Assembly: GCA_015499995.1 (NCBI GenBank)
Contig: JADNRV010000002.1
Coordinates: forward strand, 868,001 to 932,000
DNA: 64,000 nucleotides
Direction of reading: 5' to 3'
DNA from: Flammula alnicola
Taxonomy: Eukaryota; Basidiomycota; Agaricomycetes; Agaricales; Strophariaceae
The translations under genes and the position numbers were made by a program. This document shows positions 20,977 to 32,195 of this stretch, one piece after another. How positions within the stretch are numbered: position 1 is the first letter of the stretch; each line of letters starts with the position of its first letter. Below the pieces are notes generated by a model. The model was given only the letters and a program-made list of their open reading frames with translations. It had not been told where the DNA came from and made no database searches.

Positions 20977-23011
20977 ATGTCTCTTTCTCTCCTTCTATGC
21001 TTCGCTTTCTTCACTTGGAGAGCCTTCAGACCCCGCACTGGCCACCATTCCTTGCGGTCTGTCGCCATTCTGGTTCTCGGAGACATTGGTCGTAGTCCCA
21101 GGATGATGTACCATGCCCAGAGCTTTGCTGAAAATGGTTTCGTAACAGACCTTATTGGATATGGAGGTACACCCTTGCTTTCCAGCGCATCTCCGGTAAC
21201 ATGGTATTGACATATCTTGTTAGGGTCAAAGCCCATTCCAGCACTTGAACGCCTTCCTAGAGTGCAAATTCGTCATATATCTGAGTTGCCCAAAATATTC
21301 AATCGCCTCCCATTCCTTGTAGTTGCCCCCATAAAAATTGTACACCAAGTCATAAGTATTCTCTTATGGCTTTTGGTCTGGATCGATGTTCCTCCGGAGT
21401 TCATACTTGTACAGGTTCGTTCATCATTGCTTGACTTTTGATCTCCTGCTTACATAGTCAAAGAATCCCCCTAGTATTCCGACTCTGGCCCTTGTGCAAT
21501 TAGTCGGCCGAATTCGCGGCAGCAAAGTCATTATAGATTGGCACAACCTTGGATATAGTATTCTTGCCTTGAAGCTGGGAAAGGCGCACATACTAGTCCG
21601 TATAGCAAAGAGGTAATTTATCTCCTCTTCTAAATAATGTCCCTAATTCTTGGTTATACTGCAGCTTTGAAGCAACCTTTGGGTATTCTGCATACGCCCA
21701 CTTATTCGTGACACGCGCAATGCGCGACTTTCTCATAAAGGAATGGGATCTGCAGTGAGCAACCTAATTCTAATTCGCACTCAAATGACTCAATGTTCTG
21801 ATTGAAAGAGGTCATAAGGTTATCCTGTACGATCGACCACCAAGGCACTTCCATCGTTCGTCCACTCAGGAAATACACGAGGTATGGCAATGACTCCTTG
21901 GACCCAAAATCTCACCTGAGCTTTTTGTCAATAGTTATTCCGTAAGCTTCAGCCGACACTTGCGTTGGAAAAATCCCTGCGCAATTTCTTGCCGAAAGCT
22001 TCTGCGCCATATACGACTGCATTGACACATATCACGTCCCCGACCAACACTGCTCCCGCGCCCGATATTCACGTCACAAAATTGTCATCGCCTATAAAGA
22101 CACAATCCCGACCTATATGGAACTTTCAATGCCCACGCTAAGACCTGATAGGCCTGCTGTGCTCGTTTCAAGTACTTCTTGGACCCCAGACGAAGACTTC
22201 AGTATTTTACTAGAAGCGCTGCGTGTTTATAATGGCCGTGCAGAGGATCTGGCAGGTAAAGCTCCATCTAGCTCTTCAACCATAGATGGTCGTTTGCCAA
22301 AACTGCTCGTCGTCGTAACTGGAAAAGGGCCGCTTCGTGATAAGTATATGAAAGAAGTCGGGAAATTGCAAGAGTCATGGAAATGGGTTAGATGTATCAG
22401 TTTATGGCTTGAAGCGGAGGATTACCCTATCCTGCTAGGTTTGTTTGATTTCCGAAATCATCTGGTGTGAGTGCGACCTGACTATGGAAACCCACAGGCT
22501 CAGCGGACTTGGGTGTTTGCTTACACTCTAGTTCTTCTGCCCTTGATTTACCTATGAAAGTCGTTGATATGTTTGGATGTGGTCTTCCGGTCTGTGCACT
22601 GAGTTTTGCATGGTAAGTTCATCAATTAGATTGTTGCATTGACCATCCTAATTACACATGGGTAGCTTGAGCGAACTTGTTAAAAACGGCAAAAATGGTC
22701 TGATATTCGAAACTGCTTCTCAGTTGGCATTACAGCTAGAGGTGAGCACTGCATCAATCTCAAATAATCTCGTGTTCATTTCCCTGTCCTGCAAGGACCT
22801 CTTTTTATCGTTCCCCAATGCAGAGTATCTGCGGGCTTTGTCGTTAAACCTAGCCAGTCTACCTCGCACCCCATCGACGCCATCTAGTGTACACACCGCA
22901 AAACAATATCCCAGAGCGACTGACGATGAGGCAGCCTGGACATGGTGTACATGGGATGAAAATTGGGGTCGCGTCGTTAGACCATTAATATTAAGCGACG
23001 TTAACTTGTAA
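20977..23011 (+). CDS. ALG1: ALG1, first mannosyltransferase of N-glycan assembly
   Basis: ALG1 adds the first, beta-1,4-linked mannose to GlcNAc2-PP-dolichol on the cytosolic face of the ER. The start at 20977 gives a hydrophobic N-terminal anchor ([14 protein letters not shown]) and then [19 protein letters not shown], a family signature. Later blocks include [53 protein letters not shown] and the donor-binding [19 protein letters not shown]. Eight or so short exons are needed. The linker at about 22000-22140 does not stay in one frame: either an intron with a poor donor ends near 22143, or one base is missing. The last exon ends after LILSDVNL. Confidence 0.9.
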
Positions 23012-23118
23012 CTTTATCAACCACAATTCCAGTGACTATATTTATTGTAATATTTGCAGGCGAAATGATACACAAGGTCATCAGTGATCTACATGGTGGA
23101 ATATATTCGAGGAACAAT

Positions 23119-24227
23119 CTAAGAAGCACTGCTTCCACTGGCAGTCGCTGCGAAAGCTAGAGTCTCGAGACGACCTCGACCTTTGCATTCCTTCTGTAGC
23201 AGTTCGTTGATGACGCGGAATTGTCCTGGGTCAATAAGCATTGTCTGGGGATACTTCATTAATAAAAGAGTGCAATGCAGCATAGAATGAAGGGCACGTA
23301 CGATTCCCCATTCTGTTTGACCTGTTTCATCGTGTTCCACTTTTTCTGCGCTTTTAAGAACTTCCTCGCGAAGTTTCTCGGCGTCAGCAATGGGCAGTGA
23401 AAGCTTGATGCGCATGCGTGCTCTTTGGATTGGTAGATTTGAATCGGATTGCAGGAGCTTGATGCATTCAGATACCTTGTACAATGTGTTCAGTAAATCC
23501 TGTATATAGAGAAAGATGAGGCATAAAAAGGGAAATACCTGGCTCTTGGCGTTCTTGTTCTGTTTCACACTGAAGCCTGCCTCCGCCATTGCTTTTCGAT
23601 CATGCCGACAGGGTATGGTCGTTGAGTCGAGGGATCGACGCATTTCTCGGCCACGAGAGTGGCAATTTCCTTTCGCAGTGATACGAGGTCGTGGTCTCTT
23701 TCTTTCTCTCCCACTTGAACTTCGCCTTTCTTGAGAATCTATATATCGAGATGGCATATGAGGATATTTACTTTACTTTACAACTTCAGATATTCGGCTT
23801 ACCTCTTTCACAATGTCAGAAATCTCGATTTTCCCGAAAGCTTTCTGTAGATCCCCATGCTTGGCCACTTCGCCCTTTGATACGTTCACGAAAACGTTGT
23901 TAATCTGTAGGACATCATCCAGACTTGTTTCTCTAGCAGACAGAGACAGAGTAAGCTGGCGTGTTTTGCTAGGCAATAAAGCAGAGTTACACTCCAGTTC
24001 TCCACTCTTGCACTTTATTTTTATAGCATGCGATCTAACTCATCTATCAGCAGCAAAATATTACGATCGGAGAATTGACCCACTTCAAAGCGTTTGCCGC
24101 CTTTTTTCAGTCGGACGATAGACACATTTGTCAGTCTGTCAGATGCATTCGTTAGAAGATTGAACTGACACGGATGAACGGAGACGGATCACTTGATCTG
24201 ATTGGATGGTTGCTGGATTTGAGGCAT
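23119..24227 (-). CDS. SDO1: SBDS/Sdo1 ribosome maturation factor
   Basis: SBDS works with the GTPase EFL1 to release eIF6 from new 60S subunits. The start at 24227 gives MPQIQQPSNQIKLTNVSIVR, followed by KRFEIACYKNKV, DDVLQINNVFVNVSKGEVAK and ILKKGEVQV (first domain), RPYPVGMIEKAMAEAGFSVK (second) and MLIDPGQFRVINELL (third). A small mid-gene intron carries an in-frame stretch that is best spliced out. One base is missing near 23590-23594: the frame before it ends in ...GMIEK and the conserved AMAEAGF is read only in the next frame. Since SBDS is essential, I take this as a sequence error. The gene is divergent from the BAR-SH3 gene. Confidence 0.92.
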
Positions 24228-24721
24228 TCTGGACGTTAGATCGTTTATTCAGTGTCTAGAGATAGGAATCGAGTAACCAGGAAGCAGAATTTCAATCCTA
24301 CGGAGTTGAAGTTTGGAATAGAAGAATAGAGATGATAGAGGTATCGATTCGAATCGGTGCCGAGTCGAGGACTACTTAACTCATTTTAAATCGTAACACG
24401 TGACGTCATCTCTGTAATTTGGATGAACTTCGGATGAACTTCAAAGGTGGAGAAGAATAATGGCAGGGTCTGCCAGGGCACACAGGCCATGGTAGGCATT
24501 TCGAGTATACGGGGAGACCAGTGAAAAATTTCGTATTCCTGCGGGGGTCACGGACAAGGGGCATGTCAATCGCCAAGGTAAAGGCGCTCCGCAGGGGCGG
24601 CGGCTAAGCTGTGCAATATCAGGACAAGAAGATCGTGGGAATGTTCTAGTCTCCCTGAGTTGGACAAGACCAGCGCCAAACCACCGCGTTCCATATCCTC
24701 TCTCTACTCGATATCGCCAAC
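24228..24721. other. Divergent promoter of SBDS and BAR-SH3 genes
   Basis: 494 bp between divergent starts. The clearest element is the overlapping CACGTG/TGACGTCA site at 24397-24408. A short purine-rich stretch lies at 24300-24360. No gene was recognised. Confidence 0.5.
24397..24408. promoter_or_regulatory. Overlapping E-box and CRE, CACGTGACGTCA
   Basis: A CACGTG palindrome overlaps a perfect TGACGTCA palindrome, about 170 bp before the SBDS start. Such sites are bound by bHLH and bZIP factors. Their use here is inferred. Confidence 0.4.
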
Positions 24722-26638
24722 ATGAAGGGAATTGGGAAGGCCCTGGCGCGGTAAGTTTTGTTATTACTAAGAGAAACTGAAATTCTGAACCGCTGCCCCA
24801 CAGAACGCCATTCGCAGTTACTACCAAGATTGGAATGTCAAAGAGTGAGATCATCATGCATTAGAGATATCGGCATTCGTTGACCGCGCTTTTCGTTGTG
24901 CCCCCCTGCTTTCTATCCGAATTGTAGAGTCGAACGATCCGGAATTCGACGACTATCAGCGCCATTTCACTATACTGGAGAAAGCTGCTGAGAGCTTAAT
25001 CAAGGACACCAAATCATTCACGGACGCCGTAATGAGTACGGGTGCTTGCTTGTCTTCCGATGAAAAGCGTAACTGACTTTACTTTCATGTGTTTCCTCTC
25101 GCCTTTCCTTGGAACTTTCGTCGGATTTCTTCACGAACCATCGCTCTGGATAGCCTTGTTCATGGCTGAAGCCAATTTCGCAGCCCACTTCACCGTCCTA
25201 TTCCAACCCATCTCAGGTGAATATGACCTGATCGGAAAACATCCCGACGCGGCCCATACCATTAACAACGTCACCAAATACGAGACCGCCATGCAAGAAT
25301 TGCGGGAGCTTATCGCTCCAGAGGTCGAGCTCATTGACACCCGTATCGCGGGGCCCGCGAAGGAGCTACGGGATGTGATGAAGCTCATACGCAAGACTAT
25401 AACGAAGCGGGACCATAAGGTACGGGTTATCTATACATTGCGCGTGCCCCCGATTCAATATCCATCGTCTCTAGTTGACTGATTATGATCGGTTCAATAA
25501 CTCGCTCACGAAACTGAGAGACAAGAAAGAAAAGTCTCTGGGCGACGAGAAGAATCTGTTTAAGGTTGTGTAAACTCACTTGACGCTTGAAATTTATGCT
25601 CACAATCTATGCAGTTGGAACAAGACTTTGAAATTGCTACAAATGAATACGAGTATATCAACAATGCACTGAAGCAAGACTTTCCGCGTTTTATGATGCT
25701 CGCGACGCAATTCATCGATCCGCTGTTCGACTCGCTTTTCTACATGCAGTGAGTGAATTTTCCGTATTTGACAGGGATAGGCCAGAATATGACATGTATA
25801 TTTTTCGTTCATAGACTCAATATTTATTATCTGCTCTTAGAAAAGATGAACAGCTTTGCGGATGAATCCAAGTACGATATATCCAATCAACCTGGAGCAC
25901 AAATTGCCCAAGATTATGAAGACAAACGTACCGACGCTTGGAGCCTTATCGAAAACCTAGGGGTTGTGAAGCGGATTATATCAGTGTGTTAGTCTGACTT
26001 TCCCCTTTATTTAGCCAATTCCTAATGGTGTCATCTATTACAGCTAGATTGGTCCAGCAAGCGCGTGCCCAAAACCCTCAAACTGGACCGGGACGCCAAA
26101 GCTCTGTTGCAACCGCGTCATCTGCTGCCTCTGGGTCGGGTTTAAAGGCAGCAGCACCTTCGTCCAGATCTGTTTCTGCTGCGTCTTCATACAGAAAGAC
26201 GGCGCCACCACCACCATCCGGCGCGACACTAGCAGCACCTCCTCCGCCTTATTCGCCTTCTGTTAGCAGCGGATCTACAGCCTCTGCTGCTGCTGCGGCA
26301 GCGAAGAGAGCGCCGCCACCTCCCCCGCCATTGAAGCCCAAACCGAAGCCAGCACCTCAAGTCAAATATGTGGTTGCCTTGTATGATTTTGCTGCACAGG
26401 TAGGCTGGGCGTTAACCTTTTTGTGATTGTAGCTAATTTTTTTGGTAGACGGACGGAGATTTGTCATTCAGTGCAGGAGACAGGATTGAGCTTGTAGAAA
26501 AGACACAGAGTGCAGAAGACTGGTGGACTGGACGAATAAACGGAGCGCAGGGGGTATTTCCGGGTAAGTGCTGTGTGTATATAAATAAGTGTATTGGATC
26601 TCATAGTCGGTACAGGAAACTATGTTCAAGAAACGTAG
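24722..26638 (+). CDS. BAR-SH3 endocytic protein (amphiphysin/Rvs167/Hob1-like)
   Basis: BAR-SH3 proteins bend membranes at actin patches and recruit partners at the end of endocytosis. The first part (MKGIGKALARTPFAVTTKIG onward) through FADESKYDISNQPG is the helical BAR domain of about 240 residues, spread over seven short exons. A linker rich in Ala, Ser and runs of Pro follows. The C-terminal SH3 domain shows YVVALYDFAA, DLSFSAGDRIELV, the two Trp of EDWWTG and GVFPGNYVQ; it is split by two introns, and the last exon gives only NYVQET. Ending right after the SH3 matches fungal Rvs167/Hob1. No broken frame was found. The exon join near 25037-25157 is the least sure because that intron is unusually long. 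Confidence 0.9.
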
Positions 26639-26767
26639 ATACGAATTGTAGATAGCGAATAAGAGGAATGTGATTGGACAATGGAACTAGTAAATACGTG
26701 TCAACAAGTGACTAAACCGTTGGGGATGATCCCGTTGGTCAATCTCTCTTTCTTGGTTACCTCCAAT

Positions 26768-27471
26768 ATGTCTCTCTCAATCGCCCGTCTGCACTCGTCG
26801 TTGCGAGTGCCATGTTTGTCGTCAACCGTAATCACCCGAAGAGCCATGATGTCCGCACTCCGCAATGGCCACATTCACCCGCCATCTCCTCCCCTCTCTA
26901 ATTCGCCTCCCGTGTCGAGACCTACAGACCCCATATCCATGTCTCCAGACGCAGCCGCACCCCAGACAGCAGCACCTCCACCACCAGTCCCAAGAGCCCA
27001 GAAACCGAGACCAACGATTCGCTCAACAAAAGCAGCGCTCACAATCGTGCGTGGCCTCATTTCCTTGTCACGCATTTAGAACTCATCGTTATCACGTTCC
27101 TCTAGACACCAACTGCCGTTACCCGTCTCCGTAATCTGCTAAACGGTCCAACTCCTCAGCTGATTCGCATAGGAGTGCGGAACAAAGGATGTGCCGGGCT
27201 ATCATACCATTTAGATTATGTCGACACGCCGGGTAAATTCGACGAAGTCGTCACACAGGACGGGGTCCGCGTGTTGATTGACTCCAAAGCACTTTTCTCA
27301 ATAATTGGGAGTGAAATGGATTGGAAGGAAGATCAACTCAGGTATGTTATTTGCGACATGGCCCTTGTAACATTACGTTGATCGAGTCATTCTAGTTCAA
27401 AGTTTGTCTTCAAAAATCCAAATATAAAGGACGCGTGTGGTTGCGGAGAGTCCTTCAACGTTGCCTCATGA
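26768..27471 (+). CDS. ISA1: ISA1-type mitochondrial iron-sulfur assembly protein
   Basis: A-type proteins such as Isa1 are needed to make [4Fe-4S] clusters for aconitase-like and radical-SAM enzymes. The N-terminus (MSLSIARLHSSLRVPC, then ITRRAMM) is basic and serine-rich like a mitochondrial presequence, followed by a Pro/Ala-rich stretch. The fold starts with TPTAVTRLRNLL and carries the three conserved cysteines in NKGCAGLSY and CGCGESF, with IRIGVRNKG and FVFKNPN. Two introns are removed: about 27047-27104 and 27341-27396. The gene is complete and in frame. It lies 130 bp after the BAR-SH3 stop, on the same strand. Confidence 0.93.
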
Positions 27472-27752
27472 TTTGAGACGAGTAACGTTGTATTTTCAGT
27501 ATTTTACCCAGCCCCCTTACATTATATATCACACTACTTTTGTATCAATACTGCATGGACTAGTCCCACCCATTTAGAAACCCCCCTCCTTGCTGTATCA
27601 CTCTTAATACAACGACTCCGAGTTATCGGATGAAATGAAACGTTTAAATTATACTTTTGCTTCATGATGACGAGGGTGTTCTATGTAGGTCAATTAAATA
27701 CTTATGATAATAGTAATACAACAAAACTTGAAGCTCAAGATGGATGATGCTT

Positions 27753-29305
27753 TCAAACCAAGCCCATGTCGGACGTATCTATCAACACAAATGAATGATC
27801 CATCCTGGAGGCAAGGTCATCAGGTGAGGAATCCATTTTTTCTTGGTCGTACACCGTTCTAATGGGTGCCTTTCCCTTCGCGTTCTTAGAAATACCTAGA
27901 CCAAGATTCTTTAACAGCGGGTTCTTCTTCTTCTTCGCTGGCAAGTCCTGCCTACTTTCACTCTGTTCTGGCGATCGTGACTTGACGCCCGCAACCTGCA
28001 CTTGGAGATTCAGACTAACTCCTCCGATGGGCCGTATGGGCTTGGGCTGCAAGATGGCCTGATTCGTCAAGGGTGAGATATTGCGGCTTGCCTGGTGCGA
28101 AGTAGTAGAAGGCAAAGGCCGGATACTGGTCGTGTCACGTAAATTAGACATGTCCAGCGGCAATGGAGAGGTCCTTCTTGATAAATTATTTGCCTTGTGG
28201 GTAGGCATGACCATGAGGCCATCTTCAGTAGTGGCAGTGTATGGCTTGCTGGCCGTGCTGCGTGTCGAAAATTGGGACATTACGGTAGCAGCCGTAAGTA
28301 ACGAGGGAGGAAACAGGGCAGCGGTAGAACTTGAACTTGAGGCAAGTTCATTTGATGTCATCACGACGGCCTTCATTTTCTGTGGGGCAGGCGTGGATAA
28401 TGCGGTTGGGCGAAGCTGACCGTCTGAAAGTTCTAGCGAGGAAGAATTTGGAGGGATGGGAGAAGGGGATGTCTGGACGGAGGGATGGTAGAATGCCTGT
28501 GCGCCCAAAACGGCCTCGTCTTGATTTATGGCGGTATGCGTCAGTGTACTCGTGACTCCCCTCGGGACGGGCGAGGGTTGTGGCCCGCTGTATGTTCCCC
28601 GGCGTGTGCCAGACAATCGTGTGCAATCAAAGAAGTTTCGTGGATTGTGCACGTCCAAATTTGTCAAGGAGGAGGATGGTGACGTAGGCGAAACGCTTGC
28701 ACTGGAGCCAGAGGAAGGGGGGATGGGTAAGCCGCTGAGGATTGTGAACTCGGGGCGACATCTTCGGAGACAGTGGGGGTGGTTGAGGCCGAAGGATGAC
28801 GCGACGTCGTTCTAGAGCTGCTTTCGGCAATGGCAGAGGCCAGCAATGACTCCTTGGGTCCTACAGACAGGAGCTTGCGTACAGCTGTTGCGCGACAGTA
28901 GCGCGTCTAGGTCGCTGGAAGGGCGAACGACATTGCTCGAAGGAGCTGAGGCGTTTTCTCGCGGCCCAGCAGGTCGTTGATTCGGAGGTATACGAGGCTG
29001 TTGTTCCTTGCCTTCGCTGGAGCACTCGATGGGCTAGTATTCTCGCTGGATGAACCAAAGCCACGCGAGGCGGGTTAGCATTTAGATCGACATAATACCT
29101 GCGAACACAACTCTCGTCAGAGCGTAAAATCCGAGATGAAATTGCTCGGCGAACCATATTTTCCGCCTATACAGATTGTTCAGCTTCAGCGTCTGTCGAT
29201 TGTGCAGGAACGCGTTGAGGAGAGCATTACATACTGTGAATCGAAATGTTCAACCCAGCCATTGGGAAGGGTCCGTGTATCTGGATTTTCGATGGATGCT
29301 TGCAT
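27753..29305 (-). CDS. WW-like-domain protein of unknown function, paralogue A
   Basis: The start at 29305 gives MQASIENPDTRTLPNGWVEH and then FDSQRKIWYYVDLNANPP once a 71-nt exon (29305-29235), a 12-nt micro-exon (29166-29155) and the next exon are joined. This matches the first half of a WW domain, but the second conserved Trp is missing (ALVHP instead of W-x-x-P). The motif VAQQLYAS follows, shared with the neighbouring gene. The rest is low complexity (Ser, Pro, Thr) to about 27753, with a Lys-rich block (KKKKNPLLKNLGLGISK). The joins between 28590 and 28880 are uncertain, and some bases may be missing there. The gene is a tandem duplicate of the one at 29851-32195. WW domains bind proline-rich peptides; no further function can be given. 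Confidence 0.65.
29155..29166 (-). other. 12-nt micro-exon of paralogue A
   Basis: GCGGAAAATATG flanked by a 3' AG and a 5' GT. It encodes R-K-I and the first part of the aromatic core W-Y-Y. Paralogue B has a 12-nt exon at the same place (32050-32061). Confidence 0.75.
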
Positions 29306-29850
29306 CTACTGCACGCCTGCCAGTCCTTCCTCGAGAGCTAGATGGCGAAAAGGCGAGCACAGGTCTCACGACATGGTCTTCTTTTAAAAGGGGAGGAATT
29401 GATCCATGACACGGCCCATAATAGTGTTTGGGCATGCACGTCAAACAACAAAATGCATGAGAAGCTAGTCGTCACGGTCTGCTATTTAAAGTAGATGGAG
29501 CTAAGAAGACTGATTCTTCTTGACTGTCCGCACCGACTCCGACGGAATCCATCTCAATCCAAATGGGTTCTATGTAGAACAGCGCCAAGTACCTTAGAAA
29601 CCATTCTTCTGTGTCGTGAACATAACGAAATTAACAGAATAAAATTATTTTCCAATGATATCGATGAAGCGGAAATAACACGCACAGTACATAGTACATA
29701 CATAGTCCTGATTCGAGTCATTGTAAGTCACTACAGAGGAAGGACAGCCTAAGTGAACCCGAGCGTCAGTCCCCTTTGATCTCGGCGATTAAGAAAAAAT
29801 GATACTGTAGTCATAAACGCCAAAAATAGTGAAACGTTACAAACTAAGTG
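29306..29850. other. Spacer between the two WW-like genes
   Basis: About 545 bp: promoter of paralogue A and 3' end of paralogue B. I see no repeat, RNA gene or clear promoter motif. Confidence 0.4.
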
Positions 29851-32195
29851 CTATACGCTTGGGTCCAAAGAAGATGCAAGGTCAGTAAATGTGTTCGTCG
29901 CAGTATCAGCAGCACCGGAGAAGTCAAGATTTGACATTGCGCCCGTGACCAGAGCATTCGTAGCTCCCCAAGCACACTGCTCACGAGAGAATGTTGCCAA
30001 TTTCCGGCGTTACTGGCTTGATGATGCGAACCACCAAGCTGCGGCCGCCCAGGCGATTGTACGCCATGAGAAGCTACTGTAGTCCCCGTCGGAGCTAATT
30101 GGACAAGGTGCTGAGAAGCAACAGGGTGCATGGCAGCCTCCAGGCTCGTCTGATGGGAAAACATGAGCTGCTGCTGCTGCTGGGGTGTGAGCTGCATCGC
30201 CTGCATCTGACCGAGGATAGTTGTGTAATTAGGAGTCATAATGGTAGGTTGCTGAGATATAGGTTGCATCTGGGGCTGGGTAATCTGCATGGCTTGCATT
30301 TGACCGAGGATGGATGAGTAATCGGGAATAACCGTAGGTCGTTGCAGTACGGGTATAGATTGTTGTTGTAGACGGCCCATCTGCACGGCTTGCATCTGAT
30401 AAGAATCGCTGCATAATCAGAAGGGTTCATCGAAGGCTGCAATGGTGGAACCATCGTAAGTCCTTGTTGCGGAGATATGGTGCTAGTGCTCGGTGGCTGT
30501 GGAGGTATAACGGCGCTGGAGGTGGCGGCGTCAACAGCATGCGAAACAGCTGAAGTGGCTGCAGAAACAGCCAATTCCGATATACCTGCTGAGATTGCAT
30601 CCATGACGCCTGGCTCGTTATCTGAGAGGAAACGATACTTGTTGGAAGACCCACGCTACCCAGAACCACCTTCGCACCGACGCGAAGCGCTAGCTTTCCC
30701 GCCGATTTGCCCACAGCTATACCAGTTTTCTTCAGTAACTTGTTGCGAGCGCGCTTTCTGTCGGCAGCTTCTTGGACCTCATGCGTGGGCTCACTGTGCA
30801 TCACCTGTTGGGGAAGAATTTGTGCTTGGGCTTGGACAAGTGGCATTCCTGCACCCGGTGGCAAACCAACTAATTGATTCGCATTATAAGATGCCAGATT
30901 GCCTGCCGCTATACCATGTTTCTTCAGTGACTTGTGCCTGTGCTTTATTTCAACAGAATGGCACTCACAGACAGACTGGAGGGCCAATTGGCCTGGCGCT
31001 TGAATGTATGGCATATCTGGAACCATCGGCAAGCTAGTTATTTGGTTCATATTCGAGGCAGGTAGAACATCGATAGGAGATGTAGTTGGTAAGCTCGAAG
31101 GACTAGGGATAGCGGAGGACGTTGTCGTGGAAGAATTGGGCTGGTATGCTGAAGGAAGCTGAAACGCAGGCGTTGTGATCTTTGTGGGATCAGGAAGTAC
31201 TTCTGGTGGGCGAGCTACCAACAAATAAATGGGCGTCTCCTTTGGCTTTGATACGAGGCATTGAGTAGACTGAGGGTACATATGGCTAGACATAGCAGGG
31301 AGTGTAGATGCCCGGCCATGTCTACTAGGGTCATCCGATTGTGAATCCTTCATACTGCTTGATGGTGTCGGATTTGAATGCGGGGAATTATACAACATCC
31401 AGGTTGGAAATTCATCTCCGTCTTCTTCGACAGGCAGGAGCGCCAGGTTTGACGTCCCAGAATTTGGAGAAAGAAAAGGCCTCGGAAACGTTGGGCTGCG
31501 AGCTCCTCGAGGTCGTTGCGATATGCTATGACTATTGTGATAACGACTGCGTTCCAAGGGCATGGAAGACGGAGATGGATTGGGAGATGAAGATGGAGAC
31601 GGAAAAAACGATGAATCTGGTGAGCTGTAAAGGTTCGGAGCAGATGAAATGGATCGGGGACTACTCTGCAACGCGTAGCCATTGAGAAAGGTAGGGCCTT
31701 CTTCAAGCTCGTCGTCCGAGTTCGCGGGTGTCGGCAAGGAATTCTGTGGTATCGCACTTGCATATAGCTGTTGAGCAAATGAAGGCTGCCGTGCTCGCTG
31801 AGCTTCGACAGCGCCTGAAAACGGCGTATTGCCTTGGATAGATGGAGAACTGGCAGTTCTTCGATGCGGAGTAGAGGCTACGACGCTAGAATCCCTCGGG
31901 GGAAATATATTTAAGATGTTCGGTGGCGGGTCGTCATCATCGGGATGAATGAAAGACACTCGCGGCGGCACAATATCGAGGTTTGCGTAGAACCTATGCA
32001 AATTTTGAGTCGCATAGAAAGGACCATTGATAAGCACATGCGTGCTAACCAGAGCTGTCGTCTATTGGAGAATGACTCGAAGAGTAAGATATCTAACTTC
32101 GAGGTTATAAAGTCATGGACTTACTGAGAATCGAAATGAGTAGTCCATCCAAGGGGGAGAGGCCTGCGATCTGGATTCGCTAATGGGTTTTGCAT
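29851..32195 (-). CDS. WW-like-domain, Gln-rich protein, paralogue B
   Basis: The start at 32195 gives MQNPLANPDRRPLPLGWTTH and then FDSQRQLWFYANLDIVPP after a 71-nt exon, a 12-nt exon (32061-32050) and the next exon. This is the first half of a WW domain; the second Trp is replaced (RVSFIHP). Acidic and Pro-rich segments, QPSFAQQLYAS and a long Ser/Pro region follow. Two Lys/Arg-rich blocks with a common core (KSLKKHGIA, NKLLKKTGIA) come next, then a Gln-rich tail with three copies of a 30-residue repeat. An intron of about 54 nt near 30590-30645 joins LPT to SISELAVSAATS. Near 30395 one base appears missing, shown by comparing the repeats. The C-terminal 60 residues are uncertain in frame, and the stop is placed at about 29851. 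The function is unknown. Confidence 0.6.
30190..30430 (-). repeat. Three tandem copies of a Gln-rich coding repeat
   Basis: Copies of about 90 nt start near 30420, 30330 and 30240 on the minus strand. They encode variants of DYSSILGQMQAMQ followed by Gln/Pro. The copy nearest 30395 is one nucleotide shorter than the others, which shifts the frame. Confidence 0.7.
32050..32061 (-). other. 12-nt micro-exon of paralogue B
   Basis: ACGACAGCTCTG between an upstream AG and a downstream GT. The length, phase and place in the WW-like domain are the same as in paralogue A. Confidence 0.78.
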
